A DNA stretch of 64,000 nucleotides. Source: Raffaelea ambrosiae (taxonomy: Eukaryota > Ascomycota > Sordariomycetes > Ophiostomatales > Ophiostomataceae). The stretch lies in contig PCDI01000002.1 in the NCBI GenBank assembly GCA_002778195.1, positions 2,803,234-2,867,233 of the forward strand, in the 5' to 3' direction. The notes under the pieces were generated by a model. The model was not told where the DNA came from. It made no database searches and saw nothing but the letters and a program-made list of their open reading frames with translations. Position 1 is the stretch's first letter; every line of letters begins with the position of its first letter. Positions 23,470 to 35,999 of this stretch are shown piece by piece. The position numbers and the translations under genes are program-made.

Positions 23470-24423
23470 GAAAACAAAGTATCCAAACTCTCAGCTCTTC
23501 TTTTGTTTCTTTTGTTTCTTGTTCTGTTTTGTTTCTGTTTTGTTCCTGTTTTTTTTCCTTTTCCTTTTCCTTTTCTCTTTTCTTTCCGTTGTTTGAATTT
23601 CATTGCACTATTTGGGGTGCCATCGCTCGGATGTGTCCATCGGCCGGGGGGTTTCTTGGGAGAGAAATGAACACCAAAGAGGGGATTTCTTTTCTCTTCG
23701 TCCTCTAAAAGAGCCTGCAAGACTCTACTCTTTCTGCCATACACCAGAGACACTATGCAAAGCCAAATCTGATACGGGGCTCGTACGTGACGACCGACAG
23801 AAACACCCAAGCTTGACCGCAAAGTACTTTTGCAAGGAGTGATTCTTCTTTTTCTTTCTTTTTCTTTTTTGCATCTGATATTCTACACTATAAAAGTATT
23901 CTGTACAAGCCAAAGAACAACGGCTGCATTTTGTGTGGTTTTGGCCTTTGGCGCTCTTTGGCGGGTTTTTTTTTGTTGTTGTAAATTGAGATGTAAAAAG
24001 AGTGGCGATGTCTATCATCGCACACACATGTTCCTTTTGTACCCTTCTCCTCCTGCGTGCTTTTCCCCACCTTCTCGTCTCTTCCTCTGCGCCCTTCACT
24101 TCTCCAGTGGACCATTTCCAGAAACAAAGTGTAATATATCATATCCGATCCATGGAATATCAAAAAATATCAAAAAAGGGTAAGACCGCACCCCCCCCCC
24201 CTTTTTGGTAAACACCGTCCGAATGCAAGATGATAAACGAATGAAGGAAAACGTAGAACTGCGTGAAACAAAAAATAAAAGAAAAACAAAAAGGGGCGAC
24301 ATCTATTGTATAGGCTGGGAACAACAGTGTAAAAGAGGATGAAAGACGCGCGCAAGTGGAATGGCAAAAAATGGGAAGGATGATGGGGAGAGAGATGTGA
24401 GAGAGGGGAGATTATGGTTTGTT
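23470..24423. other. Convergent 3' spacer
   Basis: This spacer lies between the stop codons of the Zn2Cys6 gene (+) and MDJ1 (-). It is T-rich immediately after the regulator (TTTCTTTTGTTTC-type runs, 23500-23590) and A/T-rich further on. No gene is visible. Confidence 0.55.
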
Positions 24424-26412
24424 TTATGCGCTTCCCGAGCCGGAAGCCTTCTTCGGCTCGTCGTCTTTTCCGTCCTTTTTCGATTCGTCCTTCTTCGACT
24501 CGTCCTTGGCCGAATCGCTCTTCTTGCCCTTGCCGGACTTCTTGCCGCTGTCGGCTTCCGCGTCGCTGCCGCTCGGCTTCTGGTGGGCTGGGTGGTTCGT
24601 CAGGTTGTGCCACATGGACTTGAGGAAACCCTCGTTCTCGTGGGAGCCTTCCTCGGAGGTTCTAGTTGGAGAAAGGAAAAAAGGCTCGTTAGTATTCTCC
24701 CAGCGGACGGAGAGCAACTGGGGGAGACGACAAAAAAAAAAAAGGCGGCCAACATATGGGGGGGAGGGGGTGGGAACAAAACTCACTCCGACCGGTGAAT
24801 GTTCATCACCCGCTTGGCCGTCTTGTCGTCCATCTCGTCAGCCAGCATCTCCACAATCGTCCGCTGGTTCGCCGACAGGTACTTGGGCATCGCCACCCGG
24901 AACTCCACCCGCAAATCGCCCGACCCAGCCCGCCGGCTGTTCAGCTTCTTCATGCCCATCCCGGACAGCGTGATCCGGTCGCCCGTGCTCGTGCCCGTAG
25001 CCACCCGCACCTTGACCGACGAGTCCAGCGTCGGCACCGTCACCTCGCCGCCCAGGATCGCCGTCGTCAGCGGCACCGTCGCCGTGTACAGAATGTCCGA
25101 CCCGGCCCGGGTGAACTTGGGGTCCGACGCCACCCGCACAAACACGTACAGGTCGCCACGCACGCTGCGCGTCGCGCCGTCATCGCCCCCGCTATCCACC
25201 CGGCCCGTCATCGCCGCATCGCCCTGGCCGTCGACGCGCAGCCGCATGCCGTCCTCCACGCCGCCGGGGATGTCCACCGAAATGGTCTGGCGCTCGCGCA
25301 CAGCGCCGTCGCCGTGGCACGTGCGGCACTCGGCGCTGGACGAGATCACCCTGCCCATGCCGCCGCAGGCGCCGCAGGTGGATGCCATCTGGAAGCCGCC
25401 CTGCACAAAGTGCACCCGCGTGCCCGTGCCGTTGCAGGACGAGCAGCTGCTGCGCTTGCTGCCGGGCTTGAGGCCGCTGCCCGAGCACGTGTGGCACGAC
25501 ACCAGCGGCGTGATGTTGAGCTTCTTGGTCACGCCGCGCGCCGCCTCCAGAAACGAAATGCTCGTCTGCACCTCAATGTTGTCGCCCACCAAAATCTCTT
25601 GCTGGAACGGGTTGCGTCCCCGGCCGCCGCCGCCGCCGCCACCACCGCCGCCGCCGGGCCGTTGACCCGTAAACGCCTGGAACAGGTCCTCAAAGTTGAA
25701 GCCGCCCGCACCACCAAAACCGCCCGGGCCACCGCCACCACCGCCGCCGAAGCCGGAAAACGGGTTGCCCGCACCGCCGAAAGGATCGCCGCCCATGCCG
25801 CCGGCCGCATTCGGGTCGAAGCCGGCGGCGCCGAACTGGTCGAACTGCTCGCGCTTCTTCGGGTCAGACAGGAGCTCGTAGGCGGACTGGACCTCGGCGA
25901 AGCGGTCCTTGGCGGTCGGATCCTTGTTCGTGTCCGGGTGGAATTTCTTGGCGAGGCCATAGTAGGCCTTTTTGATCTCCGAGGCCGAGGCGCTCTTCTT
26001 GACGCCGAGCACCTTGTAAGGGTCCTTTTGCGAGGCGGCGTTGCGTGCGGTAGCGTGGAAGGACTGCACAGGAAAGAAGAAGACTTGTCAGTTGGGTTGT
26101 CACAACAGGACTAGCAAACTAGCATTTAAAAAAACGGGGAAAAAAAAAAAAGATGCCTACCCTTCGCATAACACTAGGTTGTGTTCGCCCAGAAGAAGAT
26201 GATGACGCTGCTGCTGCTGCTGCTATCCGCTGTGATGCGGGCCGTGCCCGAAATGCGGCCGTGCTGTAGGATGTCCGTTGACGAGCACATGTTGACGAGG
26301 CAGACCGGACCAGCGACAGACGCAGTCGTTGTCTGGATCCCCGACACACGTGCGCCGCCGGGGCCAGCGGGCGCGCGGAGAAAGAGGCCTTCGACAAGAG
26401 GCTGGAGTTCAT
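24424..26412 (-). CDS. MDJ1: Mitochondrial DnaJ-type co-chaperone Mdj1
   Basis: Predicted exons (minus strand) are 26412-26161, 26063-24787 and 24661-24424, giving 588 residues. The first 84 residues are rich in Arg, Ser and Ala with no acidic residues, as in a matrix-targeting presequence. The J domain starts DPYKVLGV at 98 with HPD at 126-128. A long Gly/Phe-rich linker follows. Four CxxCxGxG zinc motifs start near residue 273 (CHTCSGSG, CSSCNGTG, CGACGGMG, CRTCHGDG), then the substrate-binding C-terminal domains. Mdj1 stimulates mitochondrial Hsp70 and supports folding and mtDNA maintenance. The architecture is full type I DnaJ, which with the presequence separates it from cytosolic Ydj1. 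The last exon adds a hydrophilic Lys/Asp/Ser-rich tail of about 60 residues that bacterial DnaJ lacks. Confidence 0.9.
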
Positions 26413-27342
26413 TGTTGAGCAGCAGCAGAGTATGGCATTGGAGGGAGGAAAGGATGGTAAGCTAGAGCACAAAAGGGGTGTGTATAATAAAGAGGGGGGA
26501 GAGGTGAGAGAGGGAGACAAAAAAAAAAGGGCGGGAAACGAAGGCGAAAAAAAGGTACAGAAAACGATAGAATGCGAAAGATCGCCAACAAAACTATCAT
26601 GAATTGACTTTTTTTTGGACCCTTCCTTTGCCTGCTTTGCCGTTGGCTGCAATTTTTGGCGGGACCGATTACAGGTGGCCCCGGCTTGCACTTTCTGCCT
26701 GAGGCACCACAGGGCCAATTAAGCTCGGCTTAATAGGGCACTGGGTCTATTACATAGTAGTTACACCGTTCTCGTAGTTAACTAGTTAAGTGAGCACGCT
26801 CACATAATGCTCCCCTCCACCAATTTAGAGAGGCGCGTTTGCGCGCACCCTCACTGGAACGAGGAACAAATCCGGGAATGGGGAGCAGAAAAAAAAAGAC
26901 AAAAAGACAACAATGCTTCTCTCCATGGGGAATGCCAAAAAAAACATACATATGTACATGTTGGTCTACCTGGTATCATAAGCTTGCAGCTGTGCAATGG
27001 CCTGCTTTCGCCTGTCTTCGTCCAAACCGCACCCAAATAGCCGCCCAAATATCGCCAGCCATGTCTCTCTCTGCCCAGTCTCTTTCCTCCCAAGCCGGTG
27101 GAATCCCATAAGCCATGTGTGCGTGTATGTGCCCTCTCTCTATGTGTGTGCTGTCCCGGTAAAACGCCTGTTGATCCTGTGCGCCGCACTCAAACCAGAA
27201 AAAAAAAGAAGAAAAAAAAAGAAGAAGAAAGAACACCCCGCCTGAAAATGCGGACGAAATGAACCCAACACGGGCAAAAGCATAAGAAACCAGGAGGATT
27301 TGCTCCTTTGGCCCACAGTCTTCTGCTCCTCCGTCTTTCGTT
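26413..27342. other. Intergenic, MDJ1 promoter / SAP30-like 3' end
   Basis: Both flanking genes run on the minus strand, so this holds the MDJ1 promoter and the 3' region of the SAP30-like gene. A TACATAGTAGTTAC word is at 26751-26764. A-rich runs lie at 26515-26530 and 27195-27230. No gene is seen. Confidence 0.5.
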
Positions 27343-28085
27343 CTACCCGTCCACCTCGCGCGCGTTGGACCCCATTCTCCGTGGCCGGTGCAGCCGCGAA
27401 ATCTCGTGGCTGCGCACCTTGTGCAAGAAGTCAACAATGATGTCGTTCTCCTGCACGCCAAGTCCGTTGGAGTGCTTGCGCGTGATGTTGGCCAGCTGGT
27501 CCTTGCTCTGCCGCCGCAGCTCTTTGCGACGCACCATGGTCGGCGAGTAGCGCCCGATGCTGCCTGGTTGTGAAAGGATCCAGCGGTAGAACTCGTTGGA
27601 GTAGCAGCTCTGCGCGTTCAGGTTGTGTGTGCGGCGGTACGCATGGAGGACGCCGCGTCCGAATTCACTCCATTGGATCTGCAAATGGAACGTTGGTTTA
27701 GCAGTCGAGCACAAACAAGAGAGGATAAAAAGAGACAAGAGGGGATAGGTGACAGCGGACAGGGAACAGGGGAAAACAAACGCACGGTTGGGTTTTGCAC
27801 GACGGCCGCATCGGCGCCATTCGCCTGTGCCCCATTTGCACCATTCGCCTGCTGGGCAGCCGCCGCCGCCGCCGCTGCTGCTGCTGCCGAGGCAGCATTT
27901 GAGGCATTGGAGTGTGCAGCTGCTCGGCGCGCCTTGCCGTTCGTCGCCGGGTGGTGGTTGTTGCCGCTGCCGTTTGTCGTGTGGTGACCGTTCTTGTCCT
28001 TGCCGTGCGCCGTGTCGTTTTTGCCGTGCCCGCCGCTTCCCGTCCCGTGGGAGTCGTCCGCGTTTCCACGCGGCTTGGGAGGCAT
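27343..28085 (-). CDS. SAP30-like Sin3-binding protein
   Basis: Predicted exons (minus strand) are 28085-27786 and 27678-27343, joined by a GTGCGT..CAG intron of 107 nt; the product has 211 residues. The N-terminal 100 residues are low-complexity: Gly/His/Asn-rich, then about 11 consecutive alanines. Exon 2 carries the conserved part: WSEFGRGVLHAYRRTHNL, then SKDQLANITRKHSNGLGVQ and ENDIIVDFLHKVRS. This matches the pattern of the SAP30 Sin3-binding domain (an YRR.H.L helix, a K.QL helix, then N E.D...F.. V). SAP30 stabilises Sin3-Rpd3 histone deacetylase complexes. A segment of about 30 residues (SCYSNEFYRWILSQPGSIG and onward) separates the first helix from the rest and is longer than in animal SAP30. 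Assignment rests on remembered family patterns. Confidence 0.68.
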
Positions 28086-30673
28086 CGGGAGTGGTAGCGA
28101 CGGGGTATGTAGAGTATGAGTATGGTGGGCAGACTCGAAAGTGGCTGGTCGGTTGAGGGAGGAGGGAAAGTCGAAGATCGCCAGAAGCGGTCCGGGTAGC
28201 AGAATCGACGAGCAGGAAGTCTGTCGAAGCAAGAAGACAGGAAATTGGAAGTCGGCAGTATAGACGACGAGGAGGGAAGGGGAAAATGGGCCGTATTCGC
28301 GTGTCGAATGCGGCTGGCGGTATGAGGAGAGAGTAGGAGGAGTTCTTCAACAGGGTGCGGGCGAGCGCTTTCGAGGAGAAAGACACAAACGCAAAGACGA
28401 CGAAAAAAAGAAAGTTTGCTTTCTTGCAGGAGCTTGCGACAGCTCGAATTCGGAGGTGAAAATTGGTACAATCAAAACAAAAATAAGACCAGAGCAAACA
28501 GCCGCAAGATGCAAAATGCGAACAGCAAAAAGAGCAAAAACAATGAGAAAAGAGAAGCTCGTGGGGAGGAGAGAAAGAGGAGTCAGTCCGGTGGTCGGGG
28601 GTGGACGGCGTCTGCGCTGTTGGGGGGGGGGCCCAGTTTTTTTTCCTTCCTCCAAAAAACATTGCTGAAAAAAAAATAAGACAAAAATATATCATAGTAG
28701 TTTCTGCCGCCCAGGGCAGCCAGCCTAAGAGAGGGGTCTGACGACATGGCGCGCCGCTGCCGCGTCCAGGCACGGGACCTGTCTTTCTCGTGCGCTAACG
28801 CCCGCGTGAACGCGCAAGCCACAGCCAACATCCTTACAGCCCCGTCCGGTCCACGTTTTCGCTGTGGCTGTTGGGCGACCCGTTCCACGCCTTTTTTGGG
28901 GGGGTATTGGGCCTTGTTATTCAGCAGCGAAGGTGCAGGCTGCCAGCCCGTTTTTCTCTGTCCGAGATTTCCCCGTTTTCTGACATGTGTCTGCCCATCG
29001 AAGCAGCCACACCATGGAGCTGACTGCTGTTTTGGGCGGTCCGTAACATCCCTTGTGGCCGGACTTTTGCTGTTCTGCTGTCCGCGCAGGTTTTGGCGGC
29101 GCCTTTCTCGCCTTCGTATCAGATGCTTCGACGTGGCTGAGCCTCAATAGATGCGGCGACGTCTTGTGATTTCGCGTGAGCAGCGACAAGTGCTACTGTG
29201 CAATTGCCGTGTAATACTCGCGCAAATACTCGTACGCTTCCCCCCGGTCCTGACAGGAAGGGAAGGCACGACCCCGCAGACAACTTGTGACGAAGGCAAA
29301 ACGGAGCCCAAAAGGGAAAGAGCGAGCAGCTGGGACAAGGGCAGGAACAGGAGGAAAGGAAGAGCCGGCACGTTGCACACGTTGCACGGAAGGGCCATGT
29401 TCCTCCCGCAGTCGTCCAAAGACGAGGAACGCACCTGACTGCGTACCAGTCGGTCTGACTCGCCCCCCCCTCCCTTAGGGCTTCCCTGCCATGGGTTGTG
29501 TTGCTGTCATTGTGTTGCTGTCGGTCTCCTTACCAACCGTCCGGGACTCCTGGTCGTCGCTTGTTTCTGTCGCTTGTTTCTGTCGCCTGCTTCTGTCATC
29601 GCCTTTTTAGAAAACCCTTTTTTTTTTTTGCCTGCCCAATTTGCCGCCCCCTGGAGATCTGGCACCAGGAACGTTGGGCTTTCGGGTTCAGACGTTTTGG
29701 TCGACCTGCATATGCACAGGTGGACGACCCACGTCCTTGTTCTTTGGCAACAGAAGAAAAAGGAATGAAAGAGGCAAAGGGGGGACGCCGATGAGGGACG
29801 CGAGAGACGAAAACAAAAATGAAAACGTAACGAGCTAGGCACGAACTGCGCCAACAGCCCATAACAAGAAAGGAGAAACATGAAATCTCCTCAATGGCGT
29901 GCCAGTATTACCAGTATTACATAGTACCAGCAACCACTACTATTAAACCACTAAACAAATGGTGCCCAGACTTGGACAGTGCTCTGCATCGAGCAAAACT
30001 CATTACCAAATCACAACGCGTCAAACGGATCAGCTGCAGCTCGGGTTTTTTGTGACGTTTCCCCTTGCCAGATTGGTTTTATCTGTTCTGCCCTTGCCGG
30101 GCTCTCGCTAAAATATGAGAGGAGACAACATCTCCGGAGTTGACAACCCTTCCATTCCTGCAACCCTCCTCGTCGTTTCCTTTTTTATTAGCGAAAGCGG
30201 AATGCCTCACCACACCCCTACTCCTCATTTTCCCTGCTCGCTTACGTCTACCCTCTCCTGCCTGGCTACTCATGATACTGTCGATTTACCATTGACGCTT
30301 TTCTCCTTTTTCTACTTCTGCCAATTCTCAGCACTCCCAGCTCCCCTCCCATCAGCCCATGGTCTCGTGCTTTGCACGGTGGTGTTGAATCTGTGGCTGC
30401 AATTTGACGAGACAGCGAAGCACTGGCCAGGCATAGTGGGCCTGTTTTTTTCCCTGCCATTGTAGCAGTGAAACAATATGACCCGTCACTTATACGGTAA
30501 TTTTACGATGCCAACCCCGTACGATGCAGGGTCGGCGAGCCACTGTAGCCACAATGCGGTGGGCTTCATCGAATTGTGGGCAAGCCCATAGTATTAGCGA
30601 ACAAATCCTGCATTCTGACTGTATTCCGTATTGATGCTTAGTACTTGGTCTTGGTCAAGAATACATAGTTAGC

Positions 30674-30685
30674 ACTCGTACGAGT
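30674..30685. repeat. ACTCGTACGAGT perfect palindrome
   Basis: A 12-base perfect inverted repeat; a 14-base version (TACTCGTACGAGTA) recurs at 58925-58938. Half-sites TACTCGTAC or TACGAGTA occur near 13, 29227, 33513, 35289 and 60551, all outside genes. Possible dimeric protein-binding site or dispersed short repeat. Confidence 0.5.
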
Positions 30686-33600
30686 AAGATGCACTGTAAG
30701 TTACACAGTGAACTTGGGTTGTTGAGGAAGGTGCGAGGCTGCCGGAGCACCTTCCCTAAGCAGTCAGCGTATTTCATCTCTGATGCTTTGACCCTCTGCT
30801 GATTCTTCTCGGTCTGGGATCGGATCTGGCATTGCATAGTATGAACCACACCGTTAACTTTGGCAACCTTGGCGTGCAAAAGGAGAGGTTATGAGTACAA
30901 GTCCCGACCCGGGACAAGATCTAGTCCAAATATACGGGCAAAGATCATTGCATGTCCGATAGAGCACTTCATCTGGTAAGCCGTACTACAACTCTGCCCA
31001 CGACCAGCTTAGAGTTGGCACCACAAAGGCCATGCGGAATGCATTATCAATCTACGGAATGGAGAAGCCTGCGAACAGACACACATTTCGACATAGTCTG
31101 CCCCATGAACACCCCAGAAACCAAAAAAAATTTGCAGCACGTCGTATTGGCGAATACAGAAAGATGGTCAAGGCGTTTTCTCGTTTGCAACCTGCCTCCA
31201 CCCGGAAGAAAAAAAAAGGCCTCTCAATAAGAATTCTTAGAGCCCGGCCTTCTCGTATGCTGCTCTGGGAGTCTTTCGCTCCCAACAACGGCTGGAATGC
31301 TCGTAGTGGAGCACACAGACATAGGAATACAGGCTAGGATCATGCACAGGGACCCGTTACGGAATGCAGGTGCTTGAATAATGGGATACCGGATTCGAAT
31401 TAGCACGCTCGGGTGCGCGAGCGATATATGGATACATTGCAACGAGTTTTCACAATGGTCGATCTTTTCCCCAATGGAAAACATCTTCTACACCCTAATA
31501 TGATGCCCAGAAAAGCCCAGAGAGCGCGTGCGCGGTTTCGTTGCTGTTACACGCTGTAGAGCTTCTAGTTCTCTTGGATAATGTCTGAATATAAGGTTGG
31601 GAAGGAGGGGGGGCTACTATACGATCCTCGGTGTTCTTTTTCAGTAGCCTCGCCAAGAGGCCTGATGTGCTTTCTTCTTCGTTGTGGGTTTTTTTTTTCG
31701 TCCTCCTTGCCTGTGCCTTAATTTTGCTCTGGTATGGTGAGAAACCCGATCGTTAATGGGTGTAACTAAATAACACGAAAGAAGAAAAGGGCGGAGAGAA
31801 CAAACAAAAGCACGGCAACAAAAAAAGAAAAAATTAAAAATAAAAGCAAGCTGCAACCAGTCCACCGGTATGGCAGCGTGGGATGGGGATGGGAGGCTGC
31901 AAGAGTGCCGGCCACCGACACCCTCTTTTCTGGCCGCACTTTGGCGGCCTTCCACCCTCCTCATCTGGCTTCTACAGGCTGTCATCTTTCTATGTATGGC
32001 AAGATTTTTGTATCTTAATTAGCTAGTTATAATCCTGCCAGATGCGCACCCTGCAGGCGTGAAATATCTGACTCTTAACACCTCCCCAGGACGTCATGCA
32101 TGTGGATATTCATGCTGGTAAGTGATCGCCGGACCAAGAAAGGAATACGATTACTCGTGTTTTTTTGTTTTTTTTTTTTGCGTTAATTTTGTGCACACGC
32201 CCTTCGATCGAAGCATCTTAATATTATCTCGCTGCCAGGATTTCAGAATCTTGCCACTGCCCATTTTCTTGGGAACAGCGTGATGTCGTCACCTTGGGTT
32301 GGACGCTAGTGCTCGCTCTCCCCGAAGAAAGGGTCTCCAGCAGGTAAAATTAACACTCCCGTCTGTCTTTGAGTCTTATTTGGCGTCTTGTCACTTTTTG
32401 GTGACCCTTTTTTGGGCACCCTGGTCTGGCGCTGAGCGCTAGTGCGCAGCTACATAGTAGGTCATTGAAGGAACATGGCACTAATGTGAAACCGCAACAC
32501 GGCTGGCCGAGACGGGAGCCAATCAGTGTTAGTCTCAGCTGGCGTCAGTCAAGTATTACGGGTACCGTGTAATAGTGTCTCTTACAAGGTGCTCTCTGCC
32601 CCAGCTCCCCAAGACTTACACAGTACGAGAGCAATTGGCAAAAGTGTTTGCCCTCCCACAAACCTCACAAGTTCGCATTTTACTATGTAGGTCAACGGCG
32701 CCCTCCGTGTCAAACACATTCTAATGCGTCTCGTTCCCGGACCAGCACGGAAGATGTTGGCGCAGTATTTGCCCTCTCTAGAGATCTACAGAAGAGAACT
32801 TTCAGAGCTCCAATGAGCTTGATTTTAGAAACCCCTAATAAATCCTCGTCAAAATTGCATATGCAAGCTTTGGCCAAGTGGCCTGCCGCTTACTCTTGAA
32901 ATGTTCGCCTGACCTGCCCCTCTTCCTCTCCCGTGCCTCACGAGCTGTGAACAAGGAGTGCCTTCCGCAGGGGGGATCGATGCCATCGCATCCCACTCGT
33001 CGAAGCAAATGGCTTTCACGCAAGCACACAGACACACACACGCAAGTGTAAGATATCTGTCTGCACTACGGCACCAACTCCGCACGGCACTAGTTAGTTG
33101 GTCGTTGCCGCCTGCGCTAGACAGCAACAGTGCTACACTGGAAAGGCGTTAGGCATCCGAGGTCGGGGGTGTGAACATTGGAAGAAAGAAGAAAAAGAAG
33201 CAGGGAATGCCGCACGCATATGGAAAGAGCTTTTTTCTTTTCTTTTCTTTTCTTTCCTTCTTTGTCTTCGTTTTCTTTGCGGTGCATGCGCGTCTTCGTG
33301 TGCTCTGCTTGCCCGATGCCACTCTGTATGTACGTTGTGTATAAGAGGGTGACATGACATGCACCAAGCCTGCCGCATACATGCTGCACCTGGCAGTCTA
33401 TCCTGCCTTCCCCGTGCCCCCCTTGACGCCCCCCCCCCCCTCAACGCACTGGAGCCCCCCGCGTCTCCTCCCCCAGACTCGGATCATGGAGCATGGGCGG
33501 TGAGTGAGAACCTACGAGTAGCATGCAAGAGAGGGAAGCGCTGGCTGGCCAAGGACAGTGGGGGTCCCTTGCATTAGATTTGCGAGCAATTTGACTGGGG

Positions 33601-35999
33601 AAAGGGATGGGAGAAACGCGGGGGGGACATGGAGGGGGGGACCGATGTTCCCCAGAGTTGTGCGAGGGAACATGCTAAGATGCACAGCAACGCACAAGGA
33701 GGCAGCAAGGCGGAACAAGGGTCCGACCAGACAGACCGCCAGTATTGACAAGAGGAGGTTGTTGTCTAGGGCCGGCGAGGTACTACGGCATATTAGCAGA
33801 TGCATGTACGTACACACACACACACAGCTATGCAATTACATAGTAAGATACTGGCTGTGACTACATCGTCGTTGTACTTCTCATAATACTACATTGTAAG
33901 TATCTCACACGCCCGCACATCCCAGAGAAACGTCGCAATTGCATGCTACAGGCCAGCCAACGGGACAGGCCCCCGTGCTTCGGAGCAGGCAAGCTTTTGG
34001 TTAGCAAGCGAACGGGGAGGCAAAAAAAAAAAAGAGGCGTTATGCCGCGTCTAATTCGTTAACAAGACAAATAGAATATCGGCCAAATAGGACCGCATTC
34101 AGCTCTGGAAAGAGTGGATTGCAGTACGCGTACTTTTGCACCCCGTCTCTCAGCCTCCCCTGGCTCTCTTTCTTTCCGTCTTTCTTCACCCTTCGTTCTG
34201 ACTCGTCAGGTCCGTCTCTCACCGAGACACGGCGAGACGCAGACGGCCGAAGACGGCAACCGGTCGCATGCCACACCTGCACACTGCCTGTCCATGCAAG
34301 GATCCGGAGATTCAGAGGCCTAGAACCTACAGATCCCCAACCTAACTATGCGGCACAGAAGGGGGAAACGAGATGGGAGCCAAAATCGCTAAGCCAGACG
34401 AAAAACCCCGGGCCTCGATGGCGAGTACACGTAATTGGCGTTCTTCCACGAGGGTGACGAGGCACCTTGCTTGCTCGCCTGCACGAACAGCTCGCATTTG
34501 CTCGAGATATACTAACTATTTATGTAATCGGGTTTTCGCTGTGCACGAATATGCTTTTTTTCTGTGAGCTTAACCAAGCCAAGGCTGCAAGGTTGCCGAA
34601 CTACCCCCTTCTGGGTAAACAGGCGGACCCAGAACCAGCTGTTAGACAATGGAATTACACTGTGAAATCTACTCGGGGTTTCAGGATGCCCGACTTCCAT
34701 TAAGCTGACTTTTTTCATATTTCCTTCTCTCTAGTCTCATCCTCCTCTTCGTTGCCACACACCGAGGGAACCTCACAAGTTCTGTGCAGGTGGACTCTTC
34801 GGTGGGTTTTTTTGCTTTTCTTTTCTTTAATTTTTACCCCCTCTTCCCTTTTCTTTTTTATCTCTTTTCATTTCCGTTCGTTTCTCTATTTTTGCCAATT
34901 TGAGTCACACGGCAGCCACACAATGTATGTGACCCGATTCGTTTCCCACAGCGCCGGATCGCACGCAAAAAGCTGGGGGTGTGCGACAGAACCCTGCCCG
35001 CATACGAGGGTACGAGAGTACAAGCAACTCGCACTGTCTCCAGCTCCTCCCCCACCTTGTCTCTCCCTATTATCTTGTTCCCGCCTTCTCCCTGGCTGTC
35101 TCTGTTCTCCCTTGCCCGCATTAAACCACGTTCCTATTTATCCAGCCAGCCTCCGGATCAACGTCACCCGCCCAAGGGCGCAAAACACACAAAACAAAAC
35201 AAAACAAAGCATACCTCAGCCGTTGACACGTTAACATCTAACGGCTGTCTCCCTTGGCCAAGCAGCCCCGTTTCCGGGCTGGTACCCCTACGAGTAGATT
35301 GTGCGCCCTGAGGAGCAAAAAGTGATAAATCAGCGGAGCCAATTGCCAGCTGTGTTAGTGCAGATGCACATGAAAAATACCATTCGCAAGATACAAGAGC
35401 TACATGTGTACTTCAGACAATTCTCGCAGTCTTACTCGCCAGCCCATTAAATACGTGCAGCAATTAGTGTCCTGGGCCAGTCATTGTGGAGTATGGGGTA
35501 GTGAAAGGGAACAGACCTTTGACTGTGGCCCCTTGCCCTTGTCGGTTTTTTTTTTCCTTTCTTTCTTTTTTTCTTTTCCTGGTTTTCCTCGCTGGCCGAG
35601 GCAGGGGTTTGCCTGCTGTATTTTGCGGCCATAATAAGATACAGTGGTAAGACATCAGTTACGGAGAACACTCTGACCTGGTTGCCCACTTTTCCACGTC
35701 CATTCCTCACTGGAACTCTGCCAGCTCTCGTGGCTGGAGTGGGTTCCGCTAAAGAATAATGAGGAAGGAGGGGGGCAGGCGGGCGGGCGGCTGGGTCGAA
35801 TAGGGAAGGAATGAAGAAAAAGAAACAGAGCAGCGCAGAAAAAGGAAAGAACGGAGGACGCAGAGGTCCATCTGGACCCCCACCCACGCTGTGCGGTTGC
35901 CTTCTAGGGGGTGCTTTGCTTTGGAAAATAAAACAATAAAATAATAGAAGAAAAGAAAATGTTTCTTATTTTTATTTTTTATTTGTTTTTTTTCTTACT

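Noticed and set aside
24170..24420. Alternative 3' extension of MDJ1
   Set aside because: The model ending at the TAA at 24424-24426 closes the frame after the Lys/Asp-rich exon; the DNA beyond it is A/T-rich and untranslated in appearance.
29500..34500. Decayed transposon in the gene-poor interval
   Set aside because: No terminal repeats, target-site duplications or recognisable transposase or reverse-transcriptase fragments could be seen by eye; only short dispersed words.
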